Notes: generated by a model not told the origin, from the letters alone. A stretch of DNA of 64,000 nt from RPQJ01 sp963700045 (GCA_963700045.1 CAVOWK010000015.1:62001-126000), one strand, 5' to 3'. Shown: positions 35,295 through 44,537, counted from the stretch's first letter. Program-made: numbers and translations.

Positions 35295-35693
35295 GTGAGT
35301 TATTCCGGGCAGTGTCAGTGCGGCGCGATCCGATACCAGCTGAGCGGAGAGCCCGGCAGCGTCGCCCTTTGTCACTGCATCGACTGCAGGCGCAGCTCGG
35401 GGGCCCCCGTGATGGCGTGGGCGGAGTTCCCGGAAGCTTCGCTGACGGTGCTGCATGGCGAACCGAAGACCATCAACTCATCGGGCACGGCCATGCGCAG
35501 TTTCTGCAGCAACTGCGGCACCGGGCTGTTCTACCGCAACGCCGGGATACTGCCGGGACTCGTCGAGGTTCAGCTTGCGACGCTCGATTCAGCGGACACG
35601 CTGGCCCCGACCCTGCACATCCAGACGGCAGAACGGCTCCCCTGGATGGAACGCGTCCACGAGCTTCCCGCCTTTGAGCGATTTCCAGAGTAG
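35295..35693 (+). CDS. GFA/CENP-V family zinc protein
   Basis: A 132-residue protein with the full cysteine set of the glutathione-dependent formaldehyde-activating (GFA) fold: C7, C9 (QCQCG), C26, C28, C31 (CHCIDC) and a late FCSNCGTG. It binds zinc; family members activate glutathione adducts or are uncharacterised. GTG at 35295 has GGAG ten bases before it and starts directly at the conserved strand; an upstream in-frame TTG (35277) is less likely. Confidence 0.88.
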   Translation: MSYSGQCQCGAIRYQLSGEPGSVALCHCIDCRRSSGAPVMAWAEFPEASLTVLHGEPKTINSSGTAMRSFCSNCGTGLFYRNAGILPGLVEVQLATLDSADTLAPTLHIQTAERLPWMERVHELPAFERFPE

Positions 35694-35750
35694 GCTGGCA
35701 GGCAAGGCTGGCTTCCCCGTCAGGACCCAGACGGCGCGTGGACGGTCACA

Positions 35751-37373
35751 GTGGCGGACATCTTCATCTCCTATGCGCGTACCGACAAGGTGCGGGTGGC
35801 GCGATTGGTTGCGGCGCTGCAGTCCAACGACTGGACGGTCTGGTGGGACGCCGAGGTTTCCCCAGGCAAGGAATTCGACGACGTCATCGCCGCGGCCCTT
35901 GAGTGCGCGAAGGCGGTGCTGGTCGTCTGGACGCCAACCTCGGTCGCGTCACGCTGGGTGCGCGGCGAAGCGCGATTCGGGGCGGATCGGGGGATCCTCG
36001 TACCGGTCCGCTTCGATGACGCACAACTGCCGATCGATGCGCGCGCGATCCACACCATCGATCTCGATGAATGGGACTACGACCCGAAGAGCCCGGCGTT
36101 TCAGGCAATCTGTCGGTCCATAGCTGCGCTGCTGAGCGGTGCGGCACCGGTTGCAATCGTCCCGGCAGCGTCCGGGCCGCGGCTGGCCGACAAGCCCTCA
36201 CTCGCCGTGATGCCTTTCGTCAATCTGTCCGGCGATCCGCAGCAGGACTACTTTGCGGACGGCATGATGGAAGAGATCGTCACTGCGCTCTCACGTGTCC
36301 GGTCGGTATTCGTCATCGCCAGTGGTTCCACACTTTGTTTCAAGGGCAAGGCCATCAGTGCCCAGGCCGTCGGTCGGCAACTGGGCGTGCGTTACCTGCT
36401 CGAAGGCAGCGTGCGCCGCTCGGGCGACCGTGTGCGCATCGCGCTGAAGCTGGTGGATGCGACGGATGGATCCCAGATCTGGGCAGAACGCTATGACGGC
36501 ACGTTGGAGGACGTGTTCGCCCTGCAGGACCGGATTTCCCTCAATGTCGTCGGCGTCATCGTGCCGACGGTCCAGAATGCCGAGATTCGACGGGTCTCGT
36601 CGCGGCCCACGCAGGACATGGGATGCTACGACCTTTTCCTGCGCGCGCTCGCGCTCGTCGCCGCCTATGAAAAGGCCGAAGCCTTCGCTGCACTCGAGCT
36701 GCTCGATCGCGCCATTGCGACCGATCCACGCTATGCAATGGCGATGGGCCTCGCCGCCTACACGCATGCTCAAGTCGTCGTGTCGGGCTGGTCCGACGAC
36801 CCCGCGCGCCACCGCCGCCTGGCGCTGGACCTGGCCGGACGAGCCGTGCAGCTCGCTGATGATGACGCCGAGGTGCTGTCCTGGGTAACCGGGGCCTATC
36901 TCCCGCTCGACGAGAACTTTGACGACTCGATCGTCCTGATCGACAGGTCGCTCGCTCTCAATCCGGGCTGCTCCCTCGCCTGGCTGATGAGTGGGTGGCT
37001 GCGCGCTGCGGCCGGGGACGCCGACCGCGCCGTCGAGCACTTCCAGATGTCGATGCGCCTCGATCCCTGCTCGTCGGATCGTGGGTATCAGCTGAGCGGG
37101 ATTGCACTGGCAAGATTCGGCCAGGGTCGATACTCGGAAGCGGCGGCGCTGCTGCGGGAGTCACTGCAGCTGCAGCCGACGGTTTCGATCAACCACGCCC
37201 TGCTGGCGGCCTGCTACGGTCACCTGGGCAATGTCGACGCCGGGCGCGCGGCAATCGCCAGTTACCAGGTGATGAGTTCGAGAGAACTCGACGAACGCGT
37301 GACGCTGTTTCGGAGGCAGGAGCATCGCCATGCCTACCTGGATGGGATCGCTCGCGTCAGGCTGGTCGCCTAA
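35751..37373 (+). CDS. TIR domain - TolB-like domain - TPR protein
   Basis: A 540-residue cytosolic protein. Residues 1-125 form a TIR domain (DIFISYARTD start, WWDAEVSPGKEFDD BB-loop region, SRWVRGEARFG with E73 in the position used by catalytic TIR NADases). Residues about 150-275 match the TolB/FlgO-like N-terminal domain of CadC and cyclase-type signalling proteins (KPSLAVMPFVNLSGD, FVIASGSTLCFKGK, YLLEGSVRRSGDRVRI, WAERYDG). The rest is TPR-like repeats. Related architectures carry adenylate cyclase domains instead of TIR. It may be a signalling or NAD-depleting protein; no partner gene is evident. Start is GTG at 35751. Confidence 0.87.
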   Translation: MADIFISYARTDKVRVARLVAALQSNDWTVWWDAEVSPGKEFDDVIAAALECAKAVLVVWTPTSVASRWVRGEARFGADRGILVPVRFDDAQLPIDARAIHTIDLDEWDYDPKSPAFQAICRSIAALLSGAAPVAIVPAASGPRLADKPSLAVMPFVNLSGDPQQDYFADGMMEEIVTALSRVRSVFVIASGSTLCFKGKAISAQAVGRQLGVRYLLEGSVRRSGDRVRIALKLVDATDGSQIWAERYDGTLEDVFALQDRISLNVVGVIVPTVQNAEIRRVSSRPTQDMGCYDLFLRALALVAAYEKAEAFAALELLDRAIATDPRYAMAMGLAAYTHAQVVVSGWSDDPARHRRLALDLAGRAVQLADDDAEVLSWVTGAYLPLDENFDDSIVLIDRSLALNPGCSLAWLMSGWLRAAAGDADRAVEHFQMSMRLDPCSSDRGYQLSGIALARFGQGRYSEAAALLRESLQLQPTVSINHALLAACYGHLGNVDAGRAAIASYQVMSSRELDERVTLFRRQEHRHAYLDGIARVRLVA

Positions 37374-37570
37374 GGGTCGGGCCGTTCCACCCGCGACGTA
37401 CTCCAGGGCGAGTACTGCGTTTCGCCGGCGAAGCATCGCGCTGCCAACCATCGACACACGAACCGCTTCGCGCTTCAATTGGATGGCGCGGGTCTCTGCT
37501 GCCCGGCGTCCCGGCAGGAGGTCCGCTGCTGGACGCCACGCATGAACTCACCGGATAGCCGCAGCAGGTC

Positions 37571-38545
37571 ATGACATTGATCAAACGCATTCGGCGTCAG
37601 TGCCTCCGTGCAGGGGTAGCGCTTGCCGTCGCGTTCGTCGCTGGTATCTGCCTGCCCGGCGCGCCCGCCATGGCCGAACCGGCCGGTGCGTCGACCGACC
37701 AGGACGCCGCGACTTCGGAAACAGCGGCGGCCGATGCACTGCGGAACCGGTACGCGGCATTGCGCCCGCAGCTCGAACAGAGCCCGTTCCAGAGGCCCCT
37801 GCATCTTGAATCTGCAGCAGGGCCCCACGCAGCGCAGGGGGACGTCTTCGCACTGGTCGATCATCCCCTCGCGAGCATCACGGACTCATTGACCAACCCG
37901 GACAACTGGTGCGACGTTCTGCTCCTCCACCCCAACGTGAAGTTCTGTCGCACCGACTCGCACGGCGAGCTCACCGTACTGCGTGTGGCCATGGCGACGA
38001 AGCGGGATCAGACGCTCGAGAACGCCCATGAGGTGGAGTTCGACTGCAGCGTGGCTGCGCCGCTGGCCGATTTCACCGAAGCTGAGCTACTCGCGGCGCA
38101 CGGACCGTTCGGAACACGGGACTACCGCATTGCACTGCAAGCAGTGGCGCTCGAGAACGGGCAGACGCTCCTGCACCTGCAGTATTCTTTCGGCTATGGT
38201 TTCCAGGCACGCTTCGCAATGGGGCTCTACCTGGCAACCGCCGGCAGCGACAAGGTGGGTTTCACGATGGTCGCCCCCAGCGCGGACCGCCCGCCGCGAC
38301 CGGTGCGCGGAATCCGCGGCGCCGTCGAACGCAACGTCATGCGTTACTTCCTCGCTGTCGAGGCCCACGTCGCTGCCCTCGCCGCACCGGAACCCGAGCG
38401 GTTCGAGCGCAGCCTCGATCTCTGGTTCGACGCGACCGAGACCTATGCGACACAGCTGCACGAAATGGATCGCGACGCGTACCTGTCCATGAAGCGGCAG
38501 GAATATCAACGGCAGCAGGCGTTGAACCAGTCAATCACTCCGTAG
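37571..38545 (+). CDS. exported protein of unknown function
   Basis: A 324-residue protein with a signal peptide (about residues 1-35, ending APAMA). The mature part is acidic to neutral with a Cys pair (NWCDVLLLHPNVKFCR), beta-rich central segments and a helical C terminus rich in Glu, Arg and Gln. The LHLQYSFGYGFQARF stretch could be membrane-facing beta structure. I do not recognise the family. ATG at 37571 with GCAGG upstream. The 197 bases before it hold nothing I can identify. Confidence 0.7.
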   Translation: MTLIKRIRRQCLRAGVALAVAFVAGICLPGAPAMAEPAGASTDQDAATSETAAADALRNRYAALRPQLEQSPFQRPLHLESAAGPHAAQGDVFALVDHPLASITDSLTNPDNWCDVLLLHPNVKFCRTDSHGELTVLRVAMATKRDQTLENAHEVEFDCSVAAPLADFTEAELLAAHGPFGTRDYRIALQAVALENGQTLLHLQYSFGYGFQARFAMGLYLATAGSDKVGFTMVAPSADRPPRPVRGIRGAVERNVMRYFLAVEAHVAALAAPEPERFERSLDLWFDATETYATQLHEMDRDAYLSMKRQEYQRQQALNQSITP

Positions 38546-38601
38546 CACAGCTCTGACAACGCACGCCAGGGCTGGCGGACACGAAGACGCGGCATTCGAT
38601 C

Positions 38602-40323
38602 ATGACGGTGCAAAACGGCGAAATTGCGGACCTGTTCGAGCAACTCGCTGACCTGCTCGAGGTCCGTGAGGACAATCCGTTCCGCATCCGCGCCTATCGC
38701 AATGCCGCGAGGGTGATCCGCGGCCATGCGCGCAGCATGGCCGAACTCGTCGATTCAGGCGCTGACCTGGCTGAACTTCCCGGGATCGGCGCCGACCTCG
38801 CCGGCAAGATCGTCACCATCGTGCACACCGGCAAGCTGCCACTGCTCGACCAGCTGCGCGCCAAGGTGCCGCGGCCGCTCGTCGAGATGACCCGCATCGA
38901 AGGCCTTGGCCCAAAGCGGGCCAAGGCCCTCTACCGGGCCCTCAGGATCCGCAGCCTGGAGGACCTGCAGCGGGCCGCGCGCAGCGGACGCATCCGGAAG
39001 ATCAAGGGTTTCGGTGCAAGGACCGAGCAGCTGATCGGCCAGCGCGCGGCGCGCATCGCGTCGGCGGAGCGGCGGATCAAACTGGCCGATGCCGAGGACA
39101 TCGTCGGGCCACTGGTCGAACACCTCCGAGCGGTGGATGGCGTCAAGGCGGTCGAAGTCGCGGGCAGCTACCGGCGTCGACGCGATACGGTGGGCGATCT
39201 CGACCTGGTGGTCAGCGCAAGCCGCAACGCCCGCGGGGTGATGGATGCGTTCGTGGGCTATGAGGACGTGATTGAGGTGCTGGCCAAGGGGTCGACGCGC
39301 GGCACCGTGCGCCTGCGTAACGGAGTGCAGGTGGATGTCCGCGTCGTGGCCCCAGCGAGCTTTGGCGCCGCGCTGTATTACTTCACCGGATCCAAGGCGC
39401 ACAACATCGCCGTGCGCAAGCTCGCGATCGCCAGGGGCCTCAAGCTGAACGAATACGGCCTCTTCAGGGGTGACCGCAGCGTAGGGGGACGCACCGAGCA
39501 GGACGTCTTCGACGCCGTCGACCTGCCGTTCATTCCACCCGAGCTGCGCGAAGACCGCGGTGAGATCGAAGCTGCGCGCAAGAAACGACTGCCTGCCCTG
39601 GTCGAAATCGCCGACATCCGCGGCGACCTGCACTGCCACACGAGGGCGACCGATGGTCGCGACACACTGGAGGCGATGGCCCGGGCGGCGGCGGCGCGAG
39701 GCTACGAATATATCTCGGCGAACGACCACAGCAAACGAGTCAGCATCGCGCATGGCATGGACCGACGTCGTCTGTTGCAGCAGGTTCGTACGATCGACAA
39801 GCTGAATGCGAAGACTGCAAGGCATCAGGTGCTCAAGTCGGCGGAGGTGGACATACTCGACGATGGTTCGCTGGACCTGCCCGGCGGCGTGCTGAAGGAA
39901 CTCGATTTCACGGTGTGCGCGATCCATTACGGCCTCAATCGCAGTCGCGAGAAGCAGACCGAGCGAATCCTGCGCGCGATGGACAACCCGTATTTCACGA
40001 TCCTGGCGCATCCGACCGGTCGGCTGATCAACGCCAGGGAACCCTACGACATCGACCTCGAGCGCGTGCTGACGGCGGCCAGGGAACGCGGCCGGATCCT
40101 GGAGGTCAATGCGCACCCGGATCGACTCGACCTGGACGACCAAGGCTGCCGGATGGCCAAGCAGGCCGGGGTCCGCCTTGCAATCTCCACCGACGCGCAT
40201 AGCGTGGCCGACCTCGATCTCATGCGCTTCGGGATCGACCAGGCGCGACGCGGCTGGCTGGAACCCGAGGACGTCGTAAATACACGGCGACTTGCCGACC
40301 TGCGACGGTTGCTGCGACCGTGA
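38602..40323 (+). CDS. polX: family X DNA polymerase / 3'-5' exonuclease PolX
   Basis: A 573-residue bacterial PolX. Order: N-terminal helix-hairpin-helix region (GIGADLAGKI, EGLGPKRAKALY, KGFGARTEQLI), nucleotidyl-transfer domain with the metal aspartates D199 and D201 (VGDLDLVV), the YFTGSKAHNI sugar/nucleotide loop, and a C-terminal PHP nuclease domain (DLHCHTRATDGRD, ANDHSK, HPTGR, STDAHS). It fills short gaps and removes mismatched 3' ends in base-excision or end-joining repair. All catalytic motifs are intact. Confidence 0.96.
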   Translation: MTVQNGEIADLFEQLADLLEVREDNPFRIRAYRNAARVIRGHARSMAELVDSGADLAELPGIGADLAGKIVTIVHTGKLPLLDQLRAKVPRPLVEMTRIEGLGPKRAKALYRALRIRSLEDLQRAARSGRIRKIKGFGARTEQLIGQRAARIASAERRIKLADAEDIVGPLVEHLRAVDGVKAVEVAGSYRRRRDTVGDLDLVVSASRNARGVMDAFVGYEDVIEVLAKGSTRGTVRLRNGVQVDVRVVAPASFGAALYYFTGSKAHNIAVRKLAIARGLKLNEYGLFRGDRSVGGRTEQDVFDAVDLPFIPPELREDRGEIEAARKKRLPALVEIADIRGDLHCHTRATDGRDTLEAMARAAAARGYEYISANDHSKRVSIAHGMDRRRLLQQVRTIDKLNAKTARHQVLKSAEVDILDDGSLDLPGGVLKELDFTVCAIHYGLNRSREKQTERILRAMDNPYFTILAHPTGRLINAREPYDIDLERVLTAARERGRILEVNAHPDRLDLDDQGCRMAKQAGVRLAISTDAHSVADLDLMRFGIDQARRGWLEPEDVVNTRRLADLRRLLRP

Positions 40324-40331
40324 CTCGGGCC

Positions 40332-40365
40332 GGAAGGAAGTAAGGAAGGAAGGAAGGAAGGAAGA
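40332..40365 (+). repeat. GGAA tetranucleotide tandem repeat
   Basis: Eight consecutive four-base units (seven GGAA and one GTAA at 40340-40343) fill most of the 42 bases between the polX stop and the next gene. The last unit ends two bases before a GTG start codon. Each unit is Shine-Dalgarno-like on the plus strand. Short tandem repeats of this type can change length by replication slippage. Confidence 0.9.
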
Positions 40366-40395
40366 GTGTCGAGCACGCGCCAATGGAGCCGCAAG

Positions 40396-40932
40396 ATGAC
40401 GCTCAGAAGCACGACCTTTTTGCTGATCGCACTACTGACAGGAGGCCCGGCCATGGCAATGGAACTCTCGTCGAGCGCATTCGAACCCGGCGCGGCGATA
40501 CCGGGGCGGTGCACCTGTGAAGGCAACGACGTATCGCCGCCGCTGCGTTGGCAAGGCGTACCGACAGGCGCGAAATCGCTGGTGCTCATCGTCGACGATC
40601 CGGACGCGCCGGACCCGCGCTCGCCCAAGATGACGTGGGTTCACTGGGTGCTGGCGAACCTGCCCGTGGATTCCGGCGGACTGCCGGAGGGCATCGCGCC
40701 GGCAGCCCTGCCCAAGGGAACGGTCGAGGGCCTCAACGACTGGCAACGCACGGGCTATGGCGGCCCCTGCCCGCCCATCGGCCGGCATCGCTACTTTCAC
40801 AAACTGTACGCGCTGGACGTGGTGCTCGACGGTCTCAAGCACCCGACGAAGGCGCAGGTGGAGACAGCGATGAAAGGTCACGTGCTGGCGCACGCGCAAC
40901 TGGTGGGCACGTACGAGAAGACGGGCCACTGA
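40396..40932 (+). CDS. YbhB/YbcL-type Raf-kinase-inhibitor-like protein, exported
   Basis: A 178-residue PEBP-fold protein with a signal peptide (MTLRSTTFLLIALLTGGPAMA) and the family ligand-pocket signatures DDPDAPDP and a GPCPP-HRY region. Bacterial members bind small anions or lipid head groups; the role is unknown. ATG at 40396 begins the signal peptide, but GTG at 40366, directly after the GGAA repeat, is a serious alternative that adds ten residues. Its last 98 bases overlap the 3' end of the convergent ATPase D gene. Confidence 0.85.
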   Translation: MTLRSTTFLLIALLTGGPAMAMELSSSAFEPGAAIPGRCTCEGNDVSPPLRWQGVPTGAKSLVLIVDDPDAPDPRSPKMTWVHWVLANLPVDSGGLPEGIAPAALPKGTVEGLNDWQRTGYGGPCPPIGRHRYFHKLYALDVVLDGLKHPTKAQVETAMKGHVLAHAQLVGTYEKTGH

Positions 40933-41557
40933 ATGCACCGCCGCGCCGACCCGTCTTGAACTTCTTCAGGCGATAGTGAGCCTCGCGCTCACGCTCGCCA
41001 AGGAACTGCACGATGGAGCGGATTTCCGATCGCAACCGCGGCAACACGCGTTCCTCGAGTACTCGTACCCTGCGCGTGACGGCCAGGATCTCTTCGCCAA
41101 GCATCTTGATCTTGCTCTCGAACGCAGCGATCTCGAGCATCGCTTCCAGCACCGACTCGAAGCGATGGACCGACTCCTCGAGATGCGGCGTGGTGACGGT
41201 GTAATCGTAGGCACGTTCCTGCGGCGCCCGCACGAAAGGCCCGAAAGCCACGAGGTCCCGATAGCGGACACCGAGCAGGTTCCGCTCTGCGATGTCCACA
41301 CCCACCTCGCGCTCCGAGAGTGCGGCGAGCGTCTCCACGAAAGCGGCTCCCTCGTGTCCTTCGCTCAGGTGCAGCTCGTCGATGGCGACGCCATAGTCGC
41401 GCCGGATCGCATCACGGGAACGCACGAGGGGACGGACCGATTCGAGGAAGCCGCGAATCAGCGCCTGGCGCCGTGCTTTCAGGATGGCCACGCTGTTCGC
41501 AATCGACGTGGCCTTTTCCTCCAGCTGCAGCAGATCGGTGCGGGTCGGGTGGATCAT
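40835..41557 (-). CDS. ntpD: V/A-type ATPase subunit D (central stalk)
   Basis: A 240-residue coiled-coil subunit that rotates inside the A3B3 head. HPTRTDLLQLEEKATSIANS and the C-terminal VLEERVLPRLRSEIRSIV helix fit the family. The usual family ends just after the REREAHYRLKKFK region; here about 45 extra residues (Ser/Pro/Arg-rich) run on over the YbhB gene, probably because no stop is met. Last gene of the operon; its ATG overlaps the B stop (ATGA). Confidence 0.9.
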   Translation of the reverse strand: MIHPTRTDLLQLEEKATSIANSVAILKARRQALIRGFLESVRPLVRSRDAIRRDYGVAIDELHLSEGHEGAAFVETLAALSEREVGVDIAERNLLGVRYRDLVAFGPFVRAPQERAYDYTVTTPHLEESVHRFESVLEAMLEIAAFESKIKMLGEEILAVTRRVRVLEERVLPRLRSEIRSIVQFLGEREREAHYRLKKFKTGRRGGAFSGPSSRTCPPVARAPARDLSSLSPPAPSSGA

Positions 41558-42918
41558 GCGAGCAGGCCGAATCTCTGCAGCAAGGCCAGGCTCAGGTCCA
41601 GCGTCTCGCCGATGCCGCGGCGCGCATCACCCTGGTGCACGATCTCGCGTTCGAAGACCTCAGCAAAGTCGAGCATGCGCTTGTCGGACTCACCCATGCT
41701 CTCGCGACCGACGATGGCCTCGAGCCGGCGCAGATCCCGCCCGCTTGCGTAATGCATGTACAGGGCATTGGCGATCTTGCGGTGGTCTTCGCGCGTGTGC
41801 CCGGCGCCGATGCCACGCTGCATCAGTCGCGACAGGCTCGGCAATACGTCGACGGGCGGGAAGACACCGCGTTGATGCAGCTCGCGGCTCAGCACGATCT
41901 GGCCCTCGGTGATATACCCGGTCAGGTCGGGAATCGGGTGCGTGATGTCGTCCTCGGGCATCGTGACGACCGGGAGCAGGGTCACCGAACCAGGGCGCTG
42001 CTTGATGCGTCCGGCACGCTCGTAGAGCGATGCCAGGTCCGAGTAAAGGTAGCCTGGATAGCCGCGCCGACCCGGCAGCTCCTCGCGTGCCGTGGAGACC
42101 TCGCGCAGTGCGTCGCAATAGTTGGTCATGTCGGTAATGACCACAAGCACGTCCCTGCCAAGTTCGAAGGCGAGGTACTCGGCGACGGTGAGTCCGAACC
42201 GCGGTGCCAGCAAACGCTCGACGACCGGATCCCTGGCCAGGTTGATGAACGCGACGAAGTCACCCTGCAGCCGCTCGAGCGTCTGCCGGTAGAACGCGTA
42301 CTCGTGATGTGCGAGCCCGAGCGCCACGAACACGACCACCGAGCCTGAGCCGGGACTGGCGGCCTCGACGACGCCAGAGCGTGCATGCGCAAGGATGCTG
42401 GCGACGATTGCACTGGACGGCAGTCCGGCGCAGGAGAAGATCGGCAGCTTCTGACCCTTGACCAGCGTGTTCAAGCCGTCGATGCACGACAGCCCGGTTT
42501 CGATGAATTCCTGCGGGCGCTCGCGTGCAACCGGGTTCAGCGGATGGCCGGACACCGGGGCCCAGCGCTCCGGCACGAACATCGGCAGGTCGTCGAGCGG
42601 CTGGAACGAGCCGCCGAAGGTGCGGTTGAGTACGCTCGGTGACAACGGGGCGCGCTTGATGGCGTCCGTGAACACGACCTCGGTGTGGTCCATGTCGAGG
42701 CCGCGACTGTCGCCGATGACCTGGATCAGCACGGTGTCGCCCTCGATCCTGAGCACCTCACCGGCAGCCTCGTGCCCGTCCGGAAAGGCGATCCTGACCG
42801 CCTCGCTCATGCGCGCGTCGCTGACCTTGTCGACGAAGAGCAGCGGTCCCTGGATGCTGCGCAGCGTCGAGTAACTGTGCCGGCTCAGGCGCGTGGCGTG
42901 TTCGGCGAAGGCCGTCAT
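41554..42918 (-). CDS. ntpB: V/A-type ATPase subunit B (non-catalytic)
   Basis: A 454-residue head subunit. It lacks a Walker A motif, having CAGLPSSAIVASI at that position, as expected for the non-catalytic B chain. EFIETGLSCIDGLNTLVKGQKLPIF, VVITDMTNYCDALREVS and RRGYPGYLYSDLASLYERAG are diagnostic. ATG overlaps the A-subunit stop (ATGA). Confidence 0.96.
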   Translation of the reverse strand: MTAFAEHATRLSRHSYSTLRSIQGPLLFVDKVSDARMSEAVRIAFPDGHEAAGEVLRIEGDTVLIQVIGDSRGLDMDHTEVVFTDAIKRAPLSPSVLNRTFGGSFQPLDDLPMFVPERWAPVSGHPLNPVARERPQEFIETGLSCIDGLNTLVKGQKLPIFSCAGLPSSAIVASILAHARSGVVEAASPGSGSVVVFVALGLAHHEYAFYRQTLERLQGDFVAFINLARDPVVERLLAPRFGLTVAEYLAFELGRDVLVVITDMTNYCDALREVSTAREELPGRRGYPGYLYSDLASLYERAGRIKQRPGSVTLLPVVTMPEDDITHPIPDLTGYITEGQIVLSRELHQRGVFPPVDVLPSLSRLMQRGIGAGHTREDHRKIANALYMHYASGRDLRRLEAIVGRESMGESDKRMLDFAEVFEREIVHQGDARRGIGETLDLSLALLQRFGLLA

Positions 42919-44537
42919 GGCTGATGAACCTCGGCAACGTGCCCGGGCGACTCGCCACGCTCGAGTCGCTCGCTCGCCTCCTGGTGTTCGTCGAGCAGCT
43001 GGCGGATCTTCTGGTAAGTCTGTTCAGGCGTGGAAAACGCGTCCTCCGTGAATGCGTTCTGGGCGAGGAACGTCTGCCGGATGCCAGCCGTCGTCCGCAT
43101 CAGCAGGCGGTCCGCCTCCTGCAGCCCTTCGGTACCCACGATCTCGGCGACCTCGCGCAGGCTCTCTTCCCGCTGCAGGAGCGCTCGAGTGCGCTGCCTG
43201 AGCGCGCCCCATTCCGCGGCAACCTGCCGATCGAGTTGCGCTACGACATCCGCTTCGTACAGCGAGAAGCTCTGGAACCAGTTGATCGCCGGGAAGTGCC
43301 GTCGATGCGCCAGCGACGTGTCGAGCATGAAGAACGCGCCCGTATTGCGCAGGCACGCCTGGGTCACCGGCTCCGAGAAGTCACCGCCCGGTGGCGAGAT
43401 CGACAACAGCACCGTCAGTGAGCCGATGCGGCCGTCGAGCGTCTCCACGACGCCGGCACGCGCGAAGAACTCCGCCATCCGCGAACTGAGATATGTGGGG
43501 TAGCCCTCCTCGCCCGGCATCTCCTCGAGTGCCGAGGATATCTCCCGCAGCGCCTCCGCCCAGCGCGACAGGCTGTCGGCGAGCAGCAGCACGTTGTAAC
43601 CGAAGTCCCGGTAGTACTCCGCCATCGTGATGGCCGTATAGATCGATGCCTCGCGCGCCGCCACCGGCATGTTCGACGTGTTCACGACGACGATGGTACG
43701 TTCCATCAGCGGCCGCTTGCTCCAGGGATCGCTGAGCACGGTGAAGTCGTCGAGCATCTCGGCCATTTCGTTGCCGCGCTCGCCGCAACCCACGTAAACG
43801 ACGATGTCCACCTCGGCGAACTTCGCGATCGATTGTTCGAGCAGCGTCTTGCCGGTGCCGAACCCACCGGGAAAAATGGCGCTGCCACCTCGGGCCAGCG
43901 GGAACAGGAAGTCGATGCAACGCTGCCCGGTGGTCAGCGGTTCGAAGCGCGACAGCTTGCGCCGATAAGGCCTCGGCAGTCGCACGGGCCAGTCATGGCA
44001 GGCGAAGATCCGTCGGCCGTCGGTCAAGGCCGCTACGGCCTCCTCCAGCCCGATCTCGCCGTCCTTGATCGCATCGATCGTGCCCGCGCAGTCGACGGCA
44101 AGAATCGGATGGCGGAATGACCCTTCGTCGACGAAGCCAATCGACTCGCCGATCCGAATCTTGTCGCCACGCGCTTTCGTCGGCGAGAAGCGAAGCTTCA
44201 TCGCTGCGGTCGAGCGTTCGCTGGATCCACCCGGGAGCAGGAAAGGCCCCTGCGACTGGCGCATCGCCTCGAGCGGCCGCTGCAACCCGTCGAACATCTG
44301 GTGCAACAGGCCCGGACCAAGTCTGGCTGTCAGCTGGGTACCTGTGCCGACGACCGGCTCGCCAACCGCCAAGCCTCGCGTATTTTCGTAAACCTGCACG
44401 ACGGCACGTTCCCGCTCGAGGCGCACCACCTCGCCCATGAGCCCGGCCTCGCCGACGACGACGCGCTCGTAGAGCTTGAGCCCGGCCAGGTCTACGCTGA
44501 CGGTCGGGCCGGAAATGCCAATGATTCGACCGCTCAA
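42915..44537 (-). CDS. ntpA: V/A-type ATPase subunit A (catalytic)
   Basis: About 540 residues. Walker A GGFGTGKT at residues 224-231, the VYVGCGERGNEMAEML segment with the catalytic glutamate, and LLADSLSRWAEALREIS (Walker B region) are intact. I place the start at TTG 44537, which overlaps the F-subunit stop (TTGA) in the manner of the ATGA/GTGA junctions elsewhere in the operon; the following SGRIIGISGPTVSVD is the family N terminus. The protein is about 40-50 residues shorter than many A subunits, mainly in the non-homologous insertion region (about residues 105-190). Confidence 0.95.
   Translation of the reverse strand: MSGRIIGISGPTVSVDLAGLKLYERVVVGEAGLMGEVVRLERERAVVQVYENTRGLAVGEPVVGTGTQLTARLGPGLLHQMFDGLQRPLEAMRQSQGPFLLPGGSSERSTAAMKLRFSPTKARGDKIRIGESIGFVDEGSFRHPILAVDCAGTIDAIKDGEIGLEEAVAALTDGRRIFACHDWPVRLPRPYRRKLSRFEPLTTGQRCIDFLFPLARGGSAIFPGGFGTGKTLLEQSIAKFAEVDIVVYVGCGERGNEMAEMLDDFTVLSDPWSKRPLMERTIVVVNTSNMPVAAREASIYTAITMAEYYRDFGYNVLLLADSLSRWAEALREISSALEEMPGEEGYPTYLSSRMAEFFARAGVVETLDGRIGSLTVLLSISPPGGDFSEPVTQACLRNTGAFFMLDTSLAHRRHFPAINWFQSFSLYEADVVAQLDRQVAAEWGALRQRTRALLQREESLREVAEIVGTEGLQEADRLLMRTTAGIRQTFLAQNAFTEDAFSTPEQTYQKIRQLLDEHQEASERLERGESPGHVAEVHQP

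Noticed and set aside
37374..37570. Possible small gene or structured RNA before the exported protein
   Set aside because: Only short frames without ribosome-binding sites and one weak six-base inverted repeat (GTACTC/GAGTAC); nothing supportable.
40332..40365. GGAA repeat as part of a CRISPR array
   Set aside because: Units are four bases, contiguous and without spacers, so it is a simple tandem repeat.
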